Below, piece by piece: positions 23,608-33,435 of a stretch of 35,533 nt of DNA (within the stretch, counting starts at the first letter, position 1; each line of letters opens with the position of its first letter). Made by a program: the position numbers and the translations under genes. This stretch comes from Duganella sp. (lineage in GTDB: Bacteria; Pseudomonadota; Gammaproteobacteria; Burkholderiales; Burkholderiaceae_D). The notes below the pieces were generated by a model. The model worked only from the letters and a program-made list of their open reading frames with translations. It did not search any database and was not told the DNA's origin. The DNA lies in the NCBI GenBank assembly GCA_026225475.1, contig JAMFSU010000085.1, positions 1-35,533 of the forward strand. The letters are read 5' to 3'.

Positions 23608-25155
23608 ATGTCTATTGCAGCCAGCAGCGCCGAGCCGGCGCTGGAATTAATCGGCATTCACAAAGCATTCACCGGCGTCAAGGCGCTCAGCGATGTCGCG
23701 CTGCGCTTGTATCCCGGTGAAGTACACACGCTGATGGGCCAGAACGGCGCCGGCAAGTCGACCCTGATCAAGGTGTTGACCGGTGTCTATGCGCCCGATA
23801 GTGGTCACATTCTGTTGCGCGGCAAGGCGATTGCGCCGCGTTCGACGCTCGACGCGCAAGAATGCGGTATCAGCACGGTCTATCAGGAAGTCAATCTATG
23901 CCCCAATCTGTCGGTGGCAGAAAATATTTTCATTGGCCGCTATCCGCGTAAATGGGGCGGCTTTGGTCCAATCGATTGGCAGCGCATGGCTGTCGATGCC
24001 ACCCAGTTACTGGCCCGACTTGATCTGCATATCGATGTGCAACGGCCGCTGTCGGCTTATCCGCTGGCGATCCAGCAGATGGTGGCGATTTCGCGCGCCT
24101 TGAGCGTATCGGCGCGGGTGCTGATTCTCGATGAGCCGACTTCCAGCCTCGATGAAGCCGAGGTGCAGCTGTTGTTCAAGGTATTGCGCAGCTTGCGTGA
24201 TCAGGGCATGGCGATTTTGTTTGTCACGCATTTCCTCGATCAAACCTATGAAATCTCTGACCGCATCACCGTATTGCGTAATGGCGTGCGTGAGGGCGAA
24301 TATGCCGCCAGTGCGCTGTCGCGTCTGGAGCTGGTCAACAAGATGGTTGGGGTGCCAGTGGATGCGTCGGCTGCCGGTCAGGCCCTGGCCGAGCATGCCG
24401 AGATCACGCCGGCAGCACCGGCTGGCGAGGTTTTCCTGCAGGCGCGCGGACTTGGTCGCAAAGGTGCGCTGGCACCTCAAGACTTCAGTCTGCGCAGCGG
24501 CGAAGTGTTCGGCCTGTGCGGCTTGCTGGGTTCCGGACGCACCGAACTGGCCCGTCTGCTGTTTGGTGCCGACCGTGCCGATAGCGGGGCCATTGGCATC
24601 AAGGGGCAGAATGTGCGCCTGAGCACGCCGCGCGATGCGATTGCGGCTGGTATCGGCTTTTGTTCGGAAGACCGTAAGAAGGAAGGGGCGATTCTGGAAT
24701 TGTCGGTGCGCGAAAACATCATTCTGGCCTTGCAGGCCCGCAATGGTCTGTTGCATGTGATTCCGCGCAAGCAGCAACAGCAGATTGCCACTAACTATGT
24801 CAAATGGCTGGGCATCAAGACGCCGGACATTGACACGCCAATCGGTTCGCTGTCAGGGGGGAATCAGCAAAAAGCCCTGCTGGCACGCTGGCTGGCGACG
24901 GCCCCCGACATGTTGATCCTGGATGAGCCGACCCGTGGCATCGACGTGCGCGCCAAACAGGAAATCATGGACTTCGTGATGGCCTTGTGCCGCAAGGGCA
25001 TGGCGATTCTTTTCATTTCTTCCGAAATCCCCGAGGTGTTACGTTGCAGTGACCGCATGCTGGTGCTGCGTGACCGTCAGGCCGGCGGCGAGTTTGTGCG
25101 TGGTCAACTGGATGAGACGTCGGTGTTGCAGGTGATTGCGGGAGAGGCAGCGTGA
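23608..25155 (+). CDS. ytfR: CUT2 sugar ABC transporter, double ATP-binding protein
   Basis: A 515-residue protein with two ABC domains in tandem. Domain 1 has an intact Walker A GQNGAGKST (44-52) and Walker B LILDEPTSSLD but a degenerate signature. Domain 2 has a degenerate Walker A (GLLGSGRTEL), an intact signature [14 protein letters not shown] and [11 protein letters not shown]. This split of intact motifs is normal for RbsA/YtfR-class proteins. The ATG at 23608 with GGAG upstream is preferred over the earlier open frame. It overlaps ytfT by GTGA. It energises import with the two permeases that follow. Confidence 0.92.
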   Translation: MSIAASSAEPALELIGIHKAFTGVKALSDVALRLYPGEVHTLMGQNGAGKSTLIKVLTGVYAPDSGHILLRGKAIAPRSTLDAQECGISTVYQEVNLCPNLSVAENIFIGRYPRKWGGFGPIDWQRMAVDATQLLARLDLHIDVQRPLSAYPLAIQQMVAISRALSVSARVLILDEPTSSLDEAEVQLLFKVLRSLRDQGMAILFVTHFLDQTYEISDRITVLRNGVREGEYAASALSRLELVNKMVGVPVDASAAGQALAEHAEITPAAPAGEVFLQARGLGRKGALAPQDFSLRSGEVFGLCGLLGSGRTELARLLFGADRADSGAIGIKGQNVRLSTPRDAIAAGIGFCSEDRKKEGAILELSVRENIILALQARNGLLHVIPRKQQQQIATNYVKWLGIKTPDIDTPIGSLSGGNQQKALLARWLATAPDMLILDEPTRGIDVRAKQEIMDFVMALCRKGMAILFISSEIPEVLRCSDRMLVLRDRQAGGEFVRGQLDETSVLQVIAGEAA

Positions 25156-26264
25156 GTGCATCAATGAATCCAAACTTGTTATCTGATCATGAAGACGGGA
25201 AATTAGCCGCATCAGCGCACTTGCGCTGGCAGCGTTTGTCGCGGCTTTTGCGTGCACCTCTGCTACGTCCCCTGGCAGCGTTGGCAGTCTTGCTGCTGAT
25301 CGACTTTCTGATGATTCCGGGCTTCTTCCATATTGAACTCAAGGAAGGGCATCTTTATGGCAGCTTGATCGACATCGTCAATCGTGCTGCGCCGTTGATG
25401 CTGGCCGCGCTCGGGATGACCCTGGTGATTGCCACACGGGGTATTGATATTTCGGTAGGCGCTGTGGTGGCGATCTCGGGTACGGTTGCCGCCATGCTCA
25501 TCGGCGGTACCATGGTCATGCATGATGGCGTGCCTACCTATGCCAGCAATATTCCCATGGGCTGGGCGCTGGCGGCCGCGATGGGAGCCGCATTGCTGTG
25601 CGGTGCCTGGAATGGTTTGCTGGTCGCCGGTCTGGGCCTGCAACCGATCATTGCCACCTTGATCCTGATGGTGGCCGGGCGTGGGTTGGCGCAGTTGCTC
25701 ACCGATGGTCAGATCATCACGGTGTATTACAAGCCGTTTTTCTTTCTCGGCGGTGGCTACCTGCTGGGTCTGCCATTCTCACTGTTCATTGTGGCCGGCA
25801 TGTTTGTGGTGTTGGCCTTGTTGATGCGCAAGACGGCGCTGGGTTTGTTCATCCAGTCGGTCGGCATCAATCCGGTCGCATCGCGCCTGGCCGGGATTCG
25901 CACGGCGGCGCTGATTTTCTTCGTCTATTGTTTCTGCAGCGTTTGTGCCGGCATGGCGGGCTTGATGATCAGTGCCAACATCAAAAGTGCGGATGCCAAT
26001 AACGCCGGTCTGCTGCTGGAACTCGATGCGATTCTGGCGGTGACGCTGGGCGGCACGTCGCTGGCTGGCGGCAAGTTCAGCCTGGTCGGCAGCGTGATTG
26101 GCGCCTTGATCATTCAGGCACTGACTTACACCATCTATTCGCTCGGCGTGCCGCCGGAAGTCAATATGGTGGTCAAGTCGGTGGTGGTGTTCCTGGTTTG
26201 CCTGTCGCAGTCACCAGAGTTTCGTAATCTCGTTCACTCCGTCAAACGCGTGCCTTCATCATGA
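25152..26264 (+). CDS. ytfT: CUT2 sugar ABC transporter permease (YtfT-like)
   Basis: A 370-residue inner-membrane permease of the RbsC family with about ten hydrophobic segments. Family motifs: ALGMTLVIATRGIDISVGAV in the second/third helices and AILAVTLGGTSLAGGKFSLVGS towards the C-terminus. It starts with GTG at 25152, overlapping the ytfR stop and preceded by GGGAGAGG; a downstream ATG in the same frame lies at 25164. It ends in an ATGA overlap with yjfF. It would form a heterodimeric channel with YjfF. Confidence 0.9.
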   Translation: MSASMNPNLLSDHEDGKLAASAHLRWQRLSRLLRAPLLRPLAALAVLLLIDFLMIPGFFHIELKEGHLYGSLIDIVNRAAPLMLAALGMTLVIATRGIDISVGAVVAISGTVAAMLIGGTMVMHDGVPTYASNIPMGWALAAAMGAALLCGAWNGLLVAGLGLQPIIATLILMVAGRGLAQLLTDGQIITVYYKPFFFLGGGYLLGLPFSLFIVAGMFVVLALLMRKTALGLFIQSVGINPVASRLAGIRTAALIFFVYCFCSVCAGMAGLMISANIKSADANNAGLLLELDAILAVTLGGTSLAGGKFSLVGSVIGALIIQALTYTIYSLGVPPEVNMVVKSVVVFLVCLSQSPEFRNLVHSVKRVPSS

Positions 26265-27346
26265 AAAATCATTCCTTGCGGGCGCTGCTGGCGACGCCTT
26301 ACTTTACTTCGCTGGTGACCGTGGTTTTGCTGGTGCTGATGTTTGCCCTCGGATCGGTTGCCTATACCGGCTTTTTCTCGTTGCAGGTGGTACTCAATTT
26401 ATTGATCGACAACGCCTTTCTGCTGGTCATCGCAATTGGCATGACCTTTGTGATTCTGTCGGGTGGCATCGATTTGTCGGTTGGGTCGGTGCTGGCGTTG
26501 ACCACCATGATTGCCGCGTATCTATTGCAGGTCTGGCATTGGCCACCATTGCTGGTGATTGTCTGTGTGCTGGTACTGGGCAGTTTGTTTGGCGCCGCGA
26601 TGGGGCTGTTGATTCATTTCTTCAAATTGCAGCCCTTCATTGTCACGCTGGCCGGGATGTTTCTGGCGCGCGGCCTGTGCTATCTGATCAGCATCAATTC
26701 GATCACGATTGATGATCCCCTGTTTGTATCGATGTCGCAGACCCGCCTGAGCGTGGGGGATGCTTTTGTGTCGCCAAGTGTGGTGATTGCCATGGTGATG
26801 CTGGCGCTGGCGATTTATCTGGCGCATTACACGCGCTTTGGCCGTGCCGTCTATGCCGTTGGCGGCAATGAACATTCTGCCCTGCTGATGGGCTTGCCGG
26901 TAGGTCGCACCAAGATCGCTATTTATGCGTTTAGTGGTTTTTGTGCGGCACTGGCAGGGGTGTTGTTCTCGTTTTATATGTTGTCCGGTTACGGCTTGCA
27001 TGCACAAGGGACCGAGCTGGATGCCATCGCGGCCGTGGTCATTGGCGGCACTTTGCTCACCGGCGGCTATGGCTATGTAGCGGGCAGCCTGACCGGGGTG
27101 TTGATCCTGGGGGTGATTCAGACCTTGATCGCATTCGACGGCACGCTCAGTTCGTGGTGGACCAAGATCGTTATTGGCATCTTGCTGTTTGTGTTTTGCC
27201 TGGTGCAACGTCTCATGTCGCTGGGTGCTGAAAAAGTCGGTGCAGGTGCAGGAAATTCGTCCGGGAAGCTTGGTGGGAAACCGCCTCAACCCGGTTCCAG
27301 CGTTGATGGCGCTGGCGCAGCGCCGTGGTCGGCAAGCGTGCAATAA
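26261..27346 (+). CDS. yjfF: CUT2 sugar ABC transporter permease (YjfF-like)
   Basis: A 361-residue permease, the second of the pair. Family motifs: AIGMTFVILSGGIDLSVGSVLA and the late AIAAVVIGGTLLTGGYGYVAGS. It starts inside the ytfT stop (ATGA). The C-terminus carries about 35 extra residues rich in Gly, Ser and Pro beyond the usual end of the family, probably a flexible cytoplasmic tail. The four-gene order QRT-F matches the E. coli galactofuranose importer. Confidence 0.9.
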   Translation: MKNHSLRALLATPYFTSLVTVVLLVLMFALGSVAYTGFFSLQVVLNLLIDNAFLLVIAIGMTFVILSGGIDLSVGSVLALTTMIAAYLLQVWHWPPLLVIVCVLVLGSLFGAAMGLLIHFFKLQPFIVTLAGMFLARGLCYLISINSITIDDPLFVSMSQTRLSVGDAFVSPSVVIAMVMLALAIYLAHYTRFGRAVYAVGGNEHSALLMGLPVGRTKIAIYAFSGFCAALAGVLFSFYMLSGYGLHAQGTELDAIAAVVIGGTLLTGGYGYVAGSLTGVLILGVIQTLIAFDGTLSSWWTKIVIGILLFVFCLVQRLMSLGAEKVGAGAGNSSGKLGGKPPQPGSSVDGAGAAPWSASVQ

Positions 27347-27404
27347 GCGAGTTTTCGCTTTTCGCATAGTTTGATGTTGAAAATGATATGAATCGAATCA
27401 AAAA

Positions 27405-27434
27405 AATCATTAGAAAAGTATCGCTTTAATGATT
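27405..27434. promoter_or_regulatory. Candidate operator upstream of the chvE-type gene
   Basis: Perfect 8-bp inverted repeat AATCATTA (27405-27412) and TAATGATT (27427-27434) with a 14-bp spacer, in an A+T-rich 176-bp region between yjfF and chvE. Just upstream (27392-27413) the sequence resembles the 22227 operator candidate. The cognate regulator is not encoded in the window. Confidence 0.45.
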
Positions 27435-27522
27435 ATCGTAGAGGCCTTGCAGATTTTTGATTATCCCCGCAGTCTGCATATTGCAATTAAAACAACAGAA
27501 ACGAACTTAGGAGACTAGAAGT

Positions 27523-28596
27523 ATGAAACTCAAATCGGTATTGGCCGGGTTGACGCTCGGCTTGAGCATGGGCCTGATGGCAGTGAGCGCACAAGTGAGC
27601 GCACAGACCAAGGGCTTGATCGGTATCTCGATGCCGACCAAATCCTCGGCACGCTGGATCGCTGACGGCAACAACATGGTCAAGGTCTTTAAGGAAAAAG
27701 GTTATCAAACCGATCTGCAATACGCAGAAGATGACATTCCGAATCAATTGGCGCAAATCGAAAACATGGTGACCAAGGGCGTTAAAGTCCTGGTGATCGC
27801 GGCCATCGATGGCACCACTTTGTCCGACGTGCTGCAAAAAGCCGCCGACAAGGGCATCAAGGTCATTGCTTATGACCGTCTGATCCGCAATTCCAAGAAT
27901 GTCGATTACTACGCAACTTTTGATAACTATCAAGTTGGCGTGCTGCAAGCTGGCTACATCGAAAAGGCGCTGGATCTGAAGAGCGGCAAGGGTCCATTCA
28001 ATATCGAACTGTTTGGCGGTTCGGCTGACGACAACAATGCCTTCTTCTTCTACAACGGCGCCATGTCGGTGTTGAAGCCTTACATTGACAAGGGCAAGCT
28101 GGTAGTTCGCAGCAAGCAATTGGGCATGGACAAGGTTGCTACCCTGCGTTGGGACGGTGCTACTGCCCAAGCGCGTATGGACAATCTGCTCAGCGCCTAT
28201 TACAGCAGCGCCCGCGTCGACGCAGTGTTGTCGCCGTATGACGGTATCAGTATCGGTATCCTCTCCTCGCTCAAGGGCGTCGGCTACGGTACACCCAAGC
28301 TGCCTATGCCAGTCGTGACTGGTCAGGATGCGGAAGTGCCATCGGTCAAGTCGATCATCCGCGGCGAGCAACGCGCAACTGTGTTCAAGGATACCCGCGA
28401 ACTGGCCAAGGTCACCGTCTCGATGGTCGATGCCGTGTTGTCGGGCAAGCAGCCAACCATCAACGATACCAAGACCTATAACAATGGTGTCAAGGTGGTG
28501 CCTTCCTACCTGCTCAAGCCGGTCAGTGTCGATGCCAGCAACTGGAAAGAAGTTCTGGTTGGCAGCGGTTACTACACCGAAGCGCAAGTCAAGTAA
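27523..28596 (+). CDS. chvE: Multiple-sugar-binding periplasmic protein (ChvE/XylF type)
   Basis: A 357-residue CUT2 binding protein. A signal peptide ([21 protein letters not shown], cleavage after VSA near 27) precedes [22 protein letters not shown], the typical ChvE start. Further family segments: [50 protein letters not shown] and [14 protein letters not shown]. ChvE in Agrobacterium binds arabinose, galactose, glucose and related aldoses and is encoded with gguAB. An AGGAG precedes the ATG. A hairpin follows at 28651. The broad ligand range fits the downstream catabolic genes for both L-arabinose and D-galactose, which share C1-C4 geometry. Confidence 0.92.
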   Translation: MKLKSVLAGLTLGLSMGLMAVSAQVSAQTKGLIGISMPTKSSARWIADGNNMVKVFKEKGYQTDLQYAEDDIPNQLAQIENMVTKGVKVLVIAAIDGTTLSDVLQKAADKGIKVIAYDRLIRNSKNVDYYATFDNYQVGVLQAGYIEKALDLKSGKGPFNIELFGGSADDNNAFFFYNGAMSVLKPYIDKGKLVVRSKQLGMDKVATLRWDGATAQARMDNLLSAYYSSARVDAVLSPYDGISIGILSSLKGVGYGTPKLPMPVVTGQDAEVPSVKSIIRGEQRATVFKDTRELAKVTVSMVDAVLSGKQPTINDTKTYNNGVKVVPSYLLKPVSVDASNWKEVLVGSGYYTEAQVK

Positions 28597-28650
28597 GCCG
28601 ACGACGTGGCGTTGCTGGTGACAGTAACGTTGCGAGGCAGTTCAAGACAG

Positions 28651-28671
28651 CCCCGCGCCGTGCGCGCGGGG
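28651..28671 (+). other. Intercistronic hairpin between chvE and gguA
   Basis: Perfect G+C-only 8-bp stem CCCCGCGC (28651-28658) and GCGCGGGG (28664-28671) with a 5-nt loop, followed by the weak T-rich stretch TTGGTGTTT. It probably lowers expression of the ABC genes relative to the binding protein. Confidence 0.6.
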
Positions 28672-28785
28672 TTGGTGTTTCCAGCGCACGCCGACACGGA
28701 TGTGGCGCAGCGGGAAAACCGACCCATCCAGCGGTCATCGTTCGAACACGATGGCAGGTCGGTGCAGAAATAGAGGTCAGAACAC

Positions 28786-30315
28786 ATGAATACAATTCTG
28801 GAAATGCGCGGGATCGAGAAGACATTCCCAGGAGTCAAGGCACTCAACAATGTCAATCTGGCGGTGCGCACCGGTGAAATCCACGCCATCGTCGGCGAAA
28901 ACGGTGCCGGCAAGTCGACCTTGATGAAAGTGCTCAGCGGCGTCTATCCGCATGGCTCATATTCCGGCGACATCGTCTATCAGGGCGAGACACGCGCCTT
29001 CAAGGACATCGTCGACAGCGAAAGCGTCGGCATCATCATCATTCACCAAGAGCTGGCCCTGGTACCGCTATTGTCGATCACCGAAAACCTGTTCCTGGGT
29101 AATGAACAAGCCACGGGCGGCGTGATCGATTGGGAGCAATCGTATATCAAGGCCAAGGCCTTGCTGGCCAAGGTTGGCCTGAAGGATCCGCCATCGACAC
29201 TGATTACCAACCTCGGCGTTGGCAAGCAGCAGTTGATCGAAATTGCCAAGGCCCTGTCGAAAGAAGTCAAACTGCTGATTCTCGACGAGCCGACTGCCAG
29301 TCTCAACGAAAGCGACAGCGATGCTTTGCTGGAGTTGTTGTTGGAGCTCAAGGCGCAAGGCATTTCGTCGATCCTGATTTCACACAAGCTCAATGAAATT
29401 TCCAAGGTGGCCGATTCGATCACCGTGCTGCGCGATGGCGCCACGGTAGATACCTTCGACTGTCGCAAGGAAGCTATCAGCGAAGACCGCATCATCCAGA
29501 ACATGGTCGGGCGCGAGATGGCGGATCGTTATCCGAAGCGCACGCCGCAGATCGGCGAAACCATTTTCGATGTCAAGCAATGGCGCGTGCACCATCCGCT
29601 GCATCCGGATCGGGTGGTCATCAAGGACCTCAATTTGCATGTGCGCCGCGGCGAGATTGTCGGCATTGCCGGCCTGATGGGCGCTGGTCGCACCGAACTG
29701 GCCAAGAGCATCTTCGGTCGCGCTTACGGTGCCAAAATCAGCGGTAGCGTGACGCTGCACGGCAAGCAAATCGATGTCAGCACGATTCAGAAAGCCATTG
29801 CTCACGGCATTGCCTATGTCACCGAAGACCGCAAGGGCGATGGCCTGGTGCTCGATGAAGACATCAAGAAAAACATTTCGCTGGCCAATCTGGACGGCGT
29901 CTCCGACCACACGGTCATCGACGAGGCGCGCGAGTTCCGGGTGGCGGACGATTTCCGCAGCAAGATGCGCATTCGCTGTTCCAGCGTGTTGCAACGCGTG
30001 GTCAATCTGTCGGGCGGCAATCAGCAAAAAGTGGTGCTGAGCAAATGGCTGTTTTCCAACCCGGAAGTGCTGATCCTGGATGAACCGACGCGCGGTATTG
30101 ACGTCGGTGCCAAATACGAGATCTACACGCTGATCAGCCAACTGGCCAGCGAAGGCAAATGCATCATCATGATCTCGTCGGAAATGCCGGAACTGCTGGG
30201 CATGTGTGACCGGATTTATGTCATGAACGAAGGCAAGTTCGTCGGTGAGTTTGATGCCGCCGAAGCATCGCAAGAAAAAATCATGCGCGCCATTGTGCGC
30301 AATGTGGGAATGTGA
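28786..30315 (+). CDS. gguA: CUT2 sugar ABC transporter, double ATP-binding protein (GguA/MmsA type)
   Basis: A 509-residue tandem ABC ATPase. Domain 1: Walker [10 protein letters not shown] (37-45), Walker [13 protein letters not shown] and a degenerate signature ([15 protein letters not shown]). Domain 2: [16 protein letters not shown], intact signature [15 protein letters not shown] and [18 protein letters not shown]. The sequence is of the XylG/GguA type ([12 protein letters not shown] after Walker A is characteristic). It lies between chvE and gguB and starts 189 bp after chvE. It energises uptake of arabinose/galactose-type sugars. Confidence 0.93.
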   Translation: MNTILEMRGIEKTFPGVKALNNVNLAVRTGEIHAIVGENGAGKSTLMKVLSGVYPHGSYSGDIVYQGETRAFKDIVDSESVGIIIIHQELALVPLLSITENLFLGNEQATGGVIDWEQSYIKAKALLAKVGLKDPPSTLITNLGVGKQQLIEIAKALSKEVKLLILDEPTASLNESDSDALLELLLELKAQGISSILISHKLNEISKVADSITVLRDGATVDTFDCRKEAISEDRIIQNMVGREMADRYPKRTPQIGETIFDVKQWRVHHPLHPDRVVIKDLNLHVRRGEIVGIAGLMGAGRTELAKSIFGRAYGAKISGSVTLHGKQIDVSTIQKAIAHGIAYVTEDRKGDGLVLDEDIKKNISLANLDGVSDHTVIDEAREFRVADDFRSKMRIRCSSVLQRVVNLSGGNQQKVVLSKWLFSNPEVLILDEPTRGIDVGAKYEIYTLISQLASEGKCIIMISSEMPELLGMCDRIYVMNEGKFVGEFDAAEASQEKIMRAIVRNVGM

Positions 30316-30318
30316 AGA

Positions 30319-31533
30319 ATGGAGAACACTGAAATGAGCAAGAAGCCAACGCTTGACGCGGTCCCGACGAGCAAGCGGGAATACGTCGGTTTCCTCAAGA
30401 ATAATATGCGCGAATACGGCATGTTGCTATCGCTGGTGGCAATCATGGCGTTCTTCCAGGTGATGACCGACGGCACGCTGATGAAGCCGCTCAACCTGAC
30501 CAACCTGGTACTGCAAAACAGCTATGTGGTGATCATGGCGCTGGGCATGCTGATGGTGATCGTGGCCGGCCACATTGATTTGTCAGTGGGTTCGGTGGTC
30601 GGGTTCATCGGAGCGCTGGCAGCGGTGTTGATGGTGACATTTGAAATGAACTTCATCCTCGCGACCGTCATCTGTTTGATTGCCGGTGCTGCCATTGGCG
30701 CTGCGCAGGGTTATTTTATTGCCTTCTTCCGGATTCCCTCGTTCATTGTGACGCTGGCCGGCATGCTGGTATTCAAGGGCATGACACTGGCCTTGTTGCA
30801 AGGCCAATCGGTAGGCCCGTTTCCAGAAACCTTCCAGTTGCTCAGTTCGGGCTTCATTCCGGAATTTTTCCCTGACAGTGGCTCGGTGCGCATCACTTCC
30901 TTGCTGGTCGGCCTTGCCGCTGCGGCGATCCTGCTGGCAGTCAAGGTGCGCGGCCGCGCCAAGCAGGTCAAGCATGGCATGGAAGATGAGCCGGCGGTGT
31001 TTTTCCTGCTCAAGAACGGCCTCTTTGCTGTGCTGATCGTGGCGTTCAGTTATTTGATGGCGTCCTACAAAGGCATGCCGAACGTGCTCATTATCATGTT
31101 TGCACTGATGGTGTTGTACACCTTCATTACCAATCGCACCACCATCGGCCGTCGCGTCTATGCCGTCGGCGGCAATGAAAAAGCGGCCAAGCTGTCCGGC
31201 ATCAAGACCGAACGTGTGAGCTTCTATACCTTTGTCAACATGGGCATGCTGGCTGGCCTGGCCGGATTGATCTTCGCTGCGCGTTTGAATACGGCGACAC
31301 CGAAAGCCGGTACCGGCTTTGAACTGGACGTGATTGCGGCCTGCTTCATCGGCGGCGCCTCGGCCTCGGGCGGTGTCGGCAAGGTGATGGGCGCGGTTAT
31401 CGGCGCCTTCATCATGGGCGTGATGAACAACGGGATGTCCATCATGGGTATCGGCATCGATTACCAGCAAGTGATCAAGGGGCTGGTGTTGTTGGCAGCA
31501 GTATTTTTTGATGTGTACAACAAGAATAAATAG
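30319..31533 (+). CDS. gguB: CUT2 sugar ABC transporter permease (GguB/XylH type)
   Basis: A 404-residue inner-membrane permease with more than ten hydrophobic segments, longer than RbsC and fitting the XylH/GguB class. Motifs: ALGMLMVIVAGHIDLSVGSV and VIAACFIGGASASGGVGKVM. A charged insertion (KVRGRAKQVKHGMEDEPA) in the middle is typical of XylH-like permeases. The ATG at 30319 is given; the ATG at 30334 has a better GGAG and may be the true start. It follows gguA by 3 bp, so the two are coupled. Confidence 0.92.
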   Translation: MENTEMSKKPTLDAVPTSKREYVGFLKNNMREYGMLLSLVAIMAFFQVMTDGTLMKPLNLTNLVLQNSYVVIMALGMLMVIVAGHIDLSVGSVVGFIGALAAVLMVTFEMNFILATVICLIAGAAIGAAQGYFIAFFRIPSFIVTLAGMLVFKGMTLALLQGQSVGPFPETFQLLSSGFIPEFFPDSGSVRITSLLVGLAAAAILLAVKVRGRAKQVKHGMEDEPAVFFLLKNGLFAVLIVAFSYLMASYKGMPNVLIIMFALMVLYTFITNRTTIGRRVYAVGGNEKAAKLSGIKTERVSFYTFVNMGMLAGLAGLIFAARLNTATPKAGTGFELDVIAACFIGGASASGGVGKVMGAVIGAFIMGVMNNGMSIMGIGIDYQQVIKGLVLLAAVFFDVYNKNK

Positions 31534-31653
31534 TAAGGGGACGGTGGCGGGGCTTGAACGCCTTGCCAGCGCTGTTGATCTGGACGTTTTTTCCCGCGCG
31601 CGCTGGAGCGCAAACGGGGACCGCGTCCACACTATTCCAATGGATGATTTACG

Positions 31654-33402
31654 ATGACTATCGACAAGAAGCGCACGCTGCGCTCTGCATCATGGTTCGG
31701 CACGGCCGACAAAAATGGCTTCATGTATCGCAGCTGGATGAAGAACCAGGGCATTCCCGATCATGAGTTTCAAGGCAAACCGGTCATCGGTATCTGCAAT
31801 ACCTGGTCGGAACTGACGCCATGCAACGCCCATTTCCGCAAGATTGCCGAGCACGTCAAGCGCGGCATCATCGAGGCGGGTGGCTTTCCGGTTGAGTTCC
31901 CGGTGTTTTCCAATGGCGAATCGAATCTGCGCCCGACCGCCATGCTGACCCGCAATCTGGCCAGCATGGATGTGGAAGAGTCGATCCGCGGCAATCCACT
32001 TGATGCAGTCGTGCTGCTGGTCGGCTGCGACAAGACCACGCCGGCGCTGTTGATGGGCGCTGCCAGTTGCGATGTGCCCGCCATCGTCGTCACCGGCGGC
32101 CCAATGCTCAACGGCAAGCATCATGGTAAAGACATCGGCTCCGGCACTGTGGTGTGGCAGTTGAGCGAACAGGTCAAGGCCGGCACCATCTCGATTCACG
32201 AATTCATGTCAGCCGAAGCCGGCATGTCGCGCTCGGCCGGTACCTGCAACACCATGGGCACAGCCTCGACCATGGCTTGCATGGCCGAAGCCTTGGGCAC
32301 ATCACTGCCACACAATGCGGCCATTCCCGCCGTCGATGCACGCCGTTATGTGCTGGCGCATATGTCGGGCATGCGCATTGTCGACATGGTGTGGGAAGAC
32401 CTGCGCCTGTCCAAAATTCTGACGCGCGAGGCATTTGAAAATGCCATCCGTGTCAACGCCGCCATCGGCGGTTCCACCAATGCCGTGATCCACCTCAAGG
32501 CAATCGCTGGTCGTATTGGCGTTGACCTAGAGCTGGAAGACTGGACCCGCGTCGGCCGCGGCACGCCGACCATCGTCGACCTGCAGCCGTCGGGCCGTTT
32601 CCTGATGGAAGAGTTTTACTACGCGGGTGGCTTGCCAGCGGTATTGCGCCGCCTTGGCGAAGCCGATCTGTTGCCACACAAGGATGCACTCACCGTCAAC
32701 GGCAAGAGCTTGTGGGAAAACAATCACGATGCGCCGATCTACAACGATGAAGTGGTGCGCCAGCTCGATAACCCTTTGATCGACGATGGCGGCATTTGCA
32801 TCCTGCGCGGCAATCTGTCGCCACGCGGTGCGGTGCTCAAACCATCGGCGGCAACCCCGGCATTGATGCAGCATCGTGGCCGTGCCGTGGTGTTTGAAGA
32901 TTTTTCGCATTACAAGGAACGCATCAACGATCCGGATCTGGACGTTGACGCCAACTCAGTGCTGGTGATGAAGAACTGCGGTCCCAAGGGTTATCCGGGC
33001 ATGGCCGAAGTCGGCAATATGGGCTTGCCACCCAAGCTGTTGGCGCAAGGCGTCAAGGACATGGTGCGCATTTCGGATGCGCGCATGAGCGGCACCGCCT
33101 ACGGCACCGTGGTTTTGCATGTGGCACCGGAAGCGGCCGCCGGCGGGCCGTTGGGGATTGTGCAGGATGGCGACTGGATCGAACTCGACTGCGCTGGTGG
33201 CCGTCTGCATCTGGATATCAGCGATGCCGAAATGGCGCTGCGCCAGGAGCAACGGGCCGAGAAACTGGCGCAGGTCAAGCCGGCCATGCAGGGTGGTTAT
33301 CAGTCGCTGTATATCGACCGCGTGTTGCAGGCCGATCAGGGGTGCGACTTTGACTTCCTGGTTGGTTGCCGCGGCGCGGCTGTTCCCAAGCATTCCCATT
33401 AA
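31654..33402 (+). CDS. IlvD/Edd-family sugar-acid dehydratase, probably L-arabinonate dehydratase
   Basis: A 582-residue Fe-S dehydratase that would convert L-arabinonate (or another aldonate) to the 2-keto-3-deoxy acid. The cluster cysteines are Cys57 (ELTPCN), Cys125 (VGCDKTTPA) and Cys198 (AGTCNTMG), each two residues before Cys59, Cys127 and Cys200 of the structurally known Rhizobium L-arabinonate dehydratase. Lys127 matches the carbamylated lysine and Ser479 in SDARMSG the catalytic serine. The resemblance is clearly to sugar-acid dehydratases rather than IlvD of valine synthesis. It follows gguB by 120 bp and precedes gguC. D-galactonate or D-fuconate activity is possible. Confidence 0.88.
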   Translation: MTIDKKRTLRSASWFGTADKNGFMYRSWMKNQGIPDHEFQGKPVIGICNTWSELTPCNAHFRKIAEHVKRGIIEAGGFPVEFPVFSNGESNLRPTAMLTRNLASMDVEESIRGNPLDAVVLLVGCDKTTPALLMGAASCDVPAIVVTGGPMLNGKHHGKDIGSGTVVWQLSEQVKAGTISIHEFMSAEAGMSRSAGTCNTMGTASTMACMAEALGTSLPHNAAIPAVDARRYVLAHMSGMRIVDMVWEDLRLSKILTREAFENAIRVNAAIGGSTNAVIHLKAIAGRIGVDLELEDWTRVGRGTPTIVDLQPSGRFLMEEFYYAGGLPAVLRRLGEADLLPHKDALTVNGKSLWENNHDAPIYNDEVVRQLDNPLIDDGGICILRGNLSPRGAVLKPSAATPALMQHRGRAVVFEDFSHYKERINDPDLDVDANSVLVMKNCGPKGYPGMAEVGNMGLPPKLLAQGVKDMVRISDARMSGTAYGTVVLHVAPEAAAGGPLGIVQDGDWIELDCAGGRLHLDISDAEMALRQEQRAEKLAQVKPAMQGGYQSLYIDRVLQADQGCDFDFLVGCRGAAVPKHSH

Positions 33403-33435
33403 GTATTTACTATCACACCGAATTCAGGAGTTTTC

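Noticed and set aside
27487..28587. Open frame of 366 codons antisense to chvE
   Set aside because: Shadow of a strongly supported binding-protein gene; no Shine-Dalgarno-led start and no family features.
30583..31632. Open frame of 349 codons antisense to gguB
   Set aside because: The product is a His/Gln-rich string typical of reversed transmembrane coding sequence; gguB is certain.
31654..33402. IlvD, dihydroxyacid dehydratase of valine/isoleucine synthesis
   Set aside because: Cysteine spacing and context match sugar-acid dehydratases, and the gene lies in a sugar operon without ilv genes.
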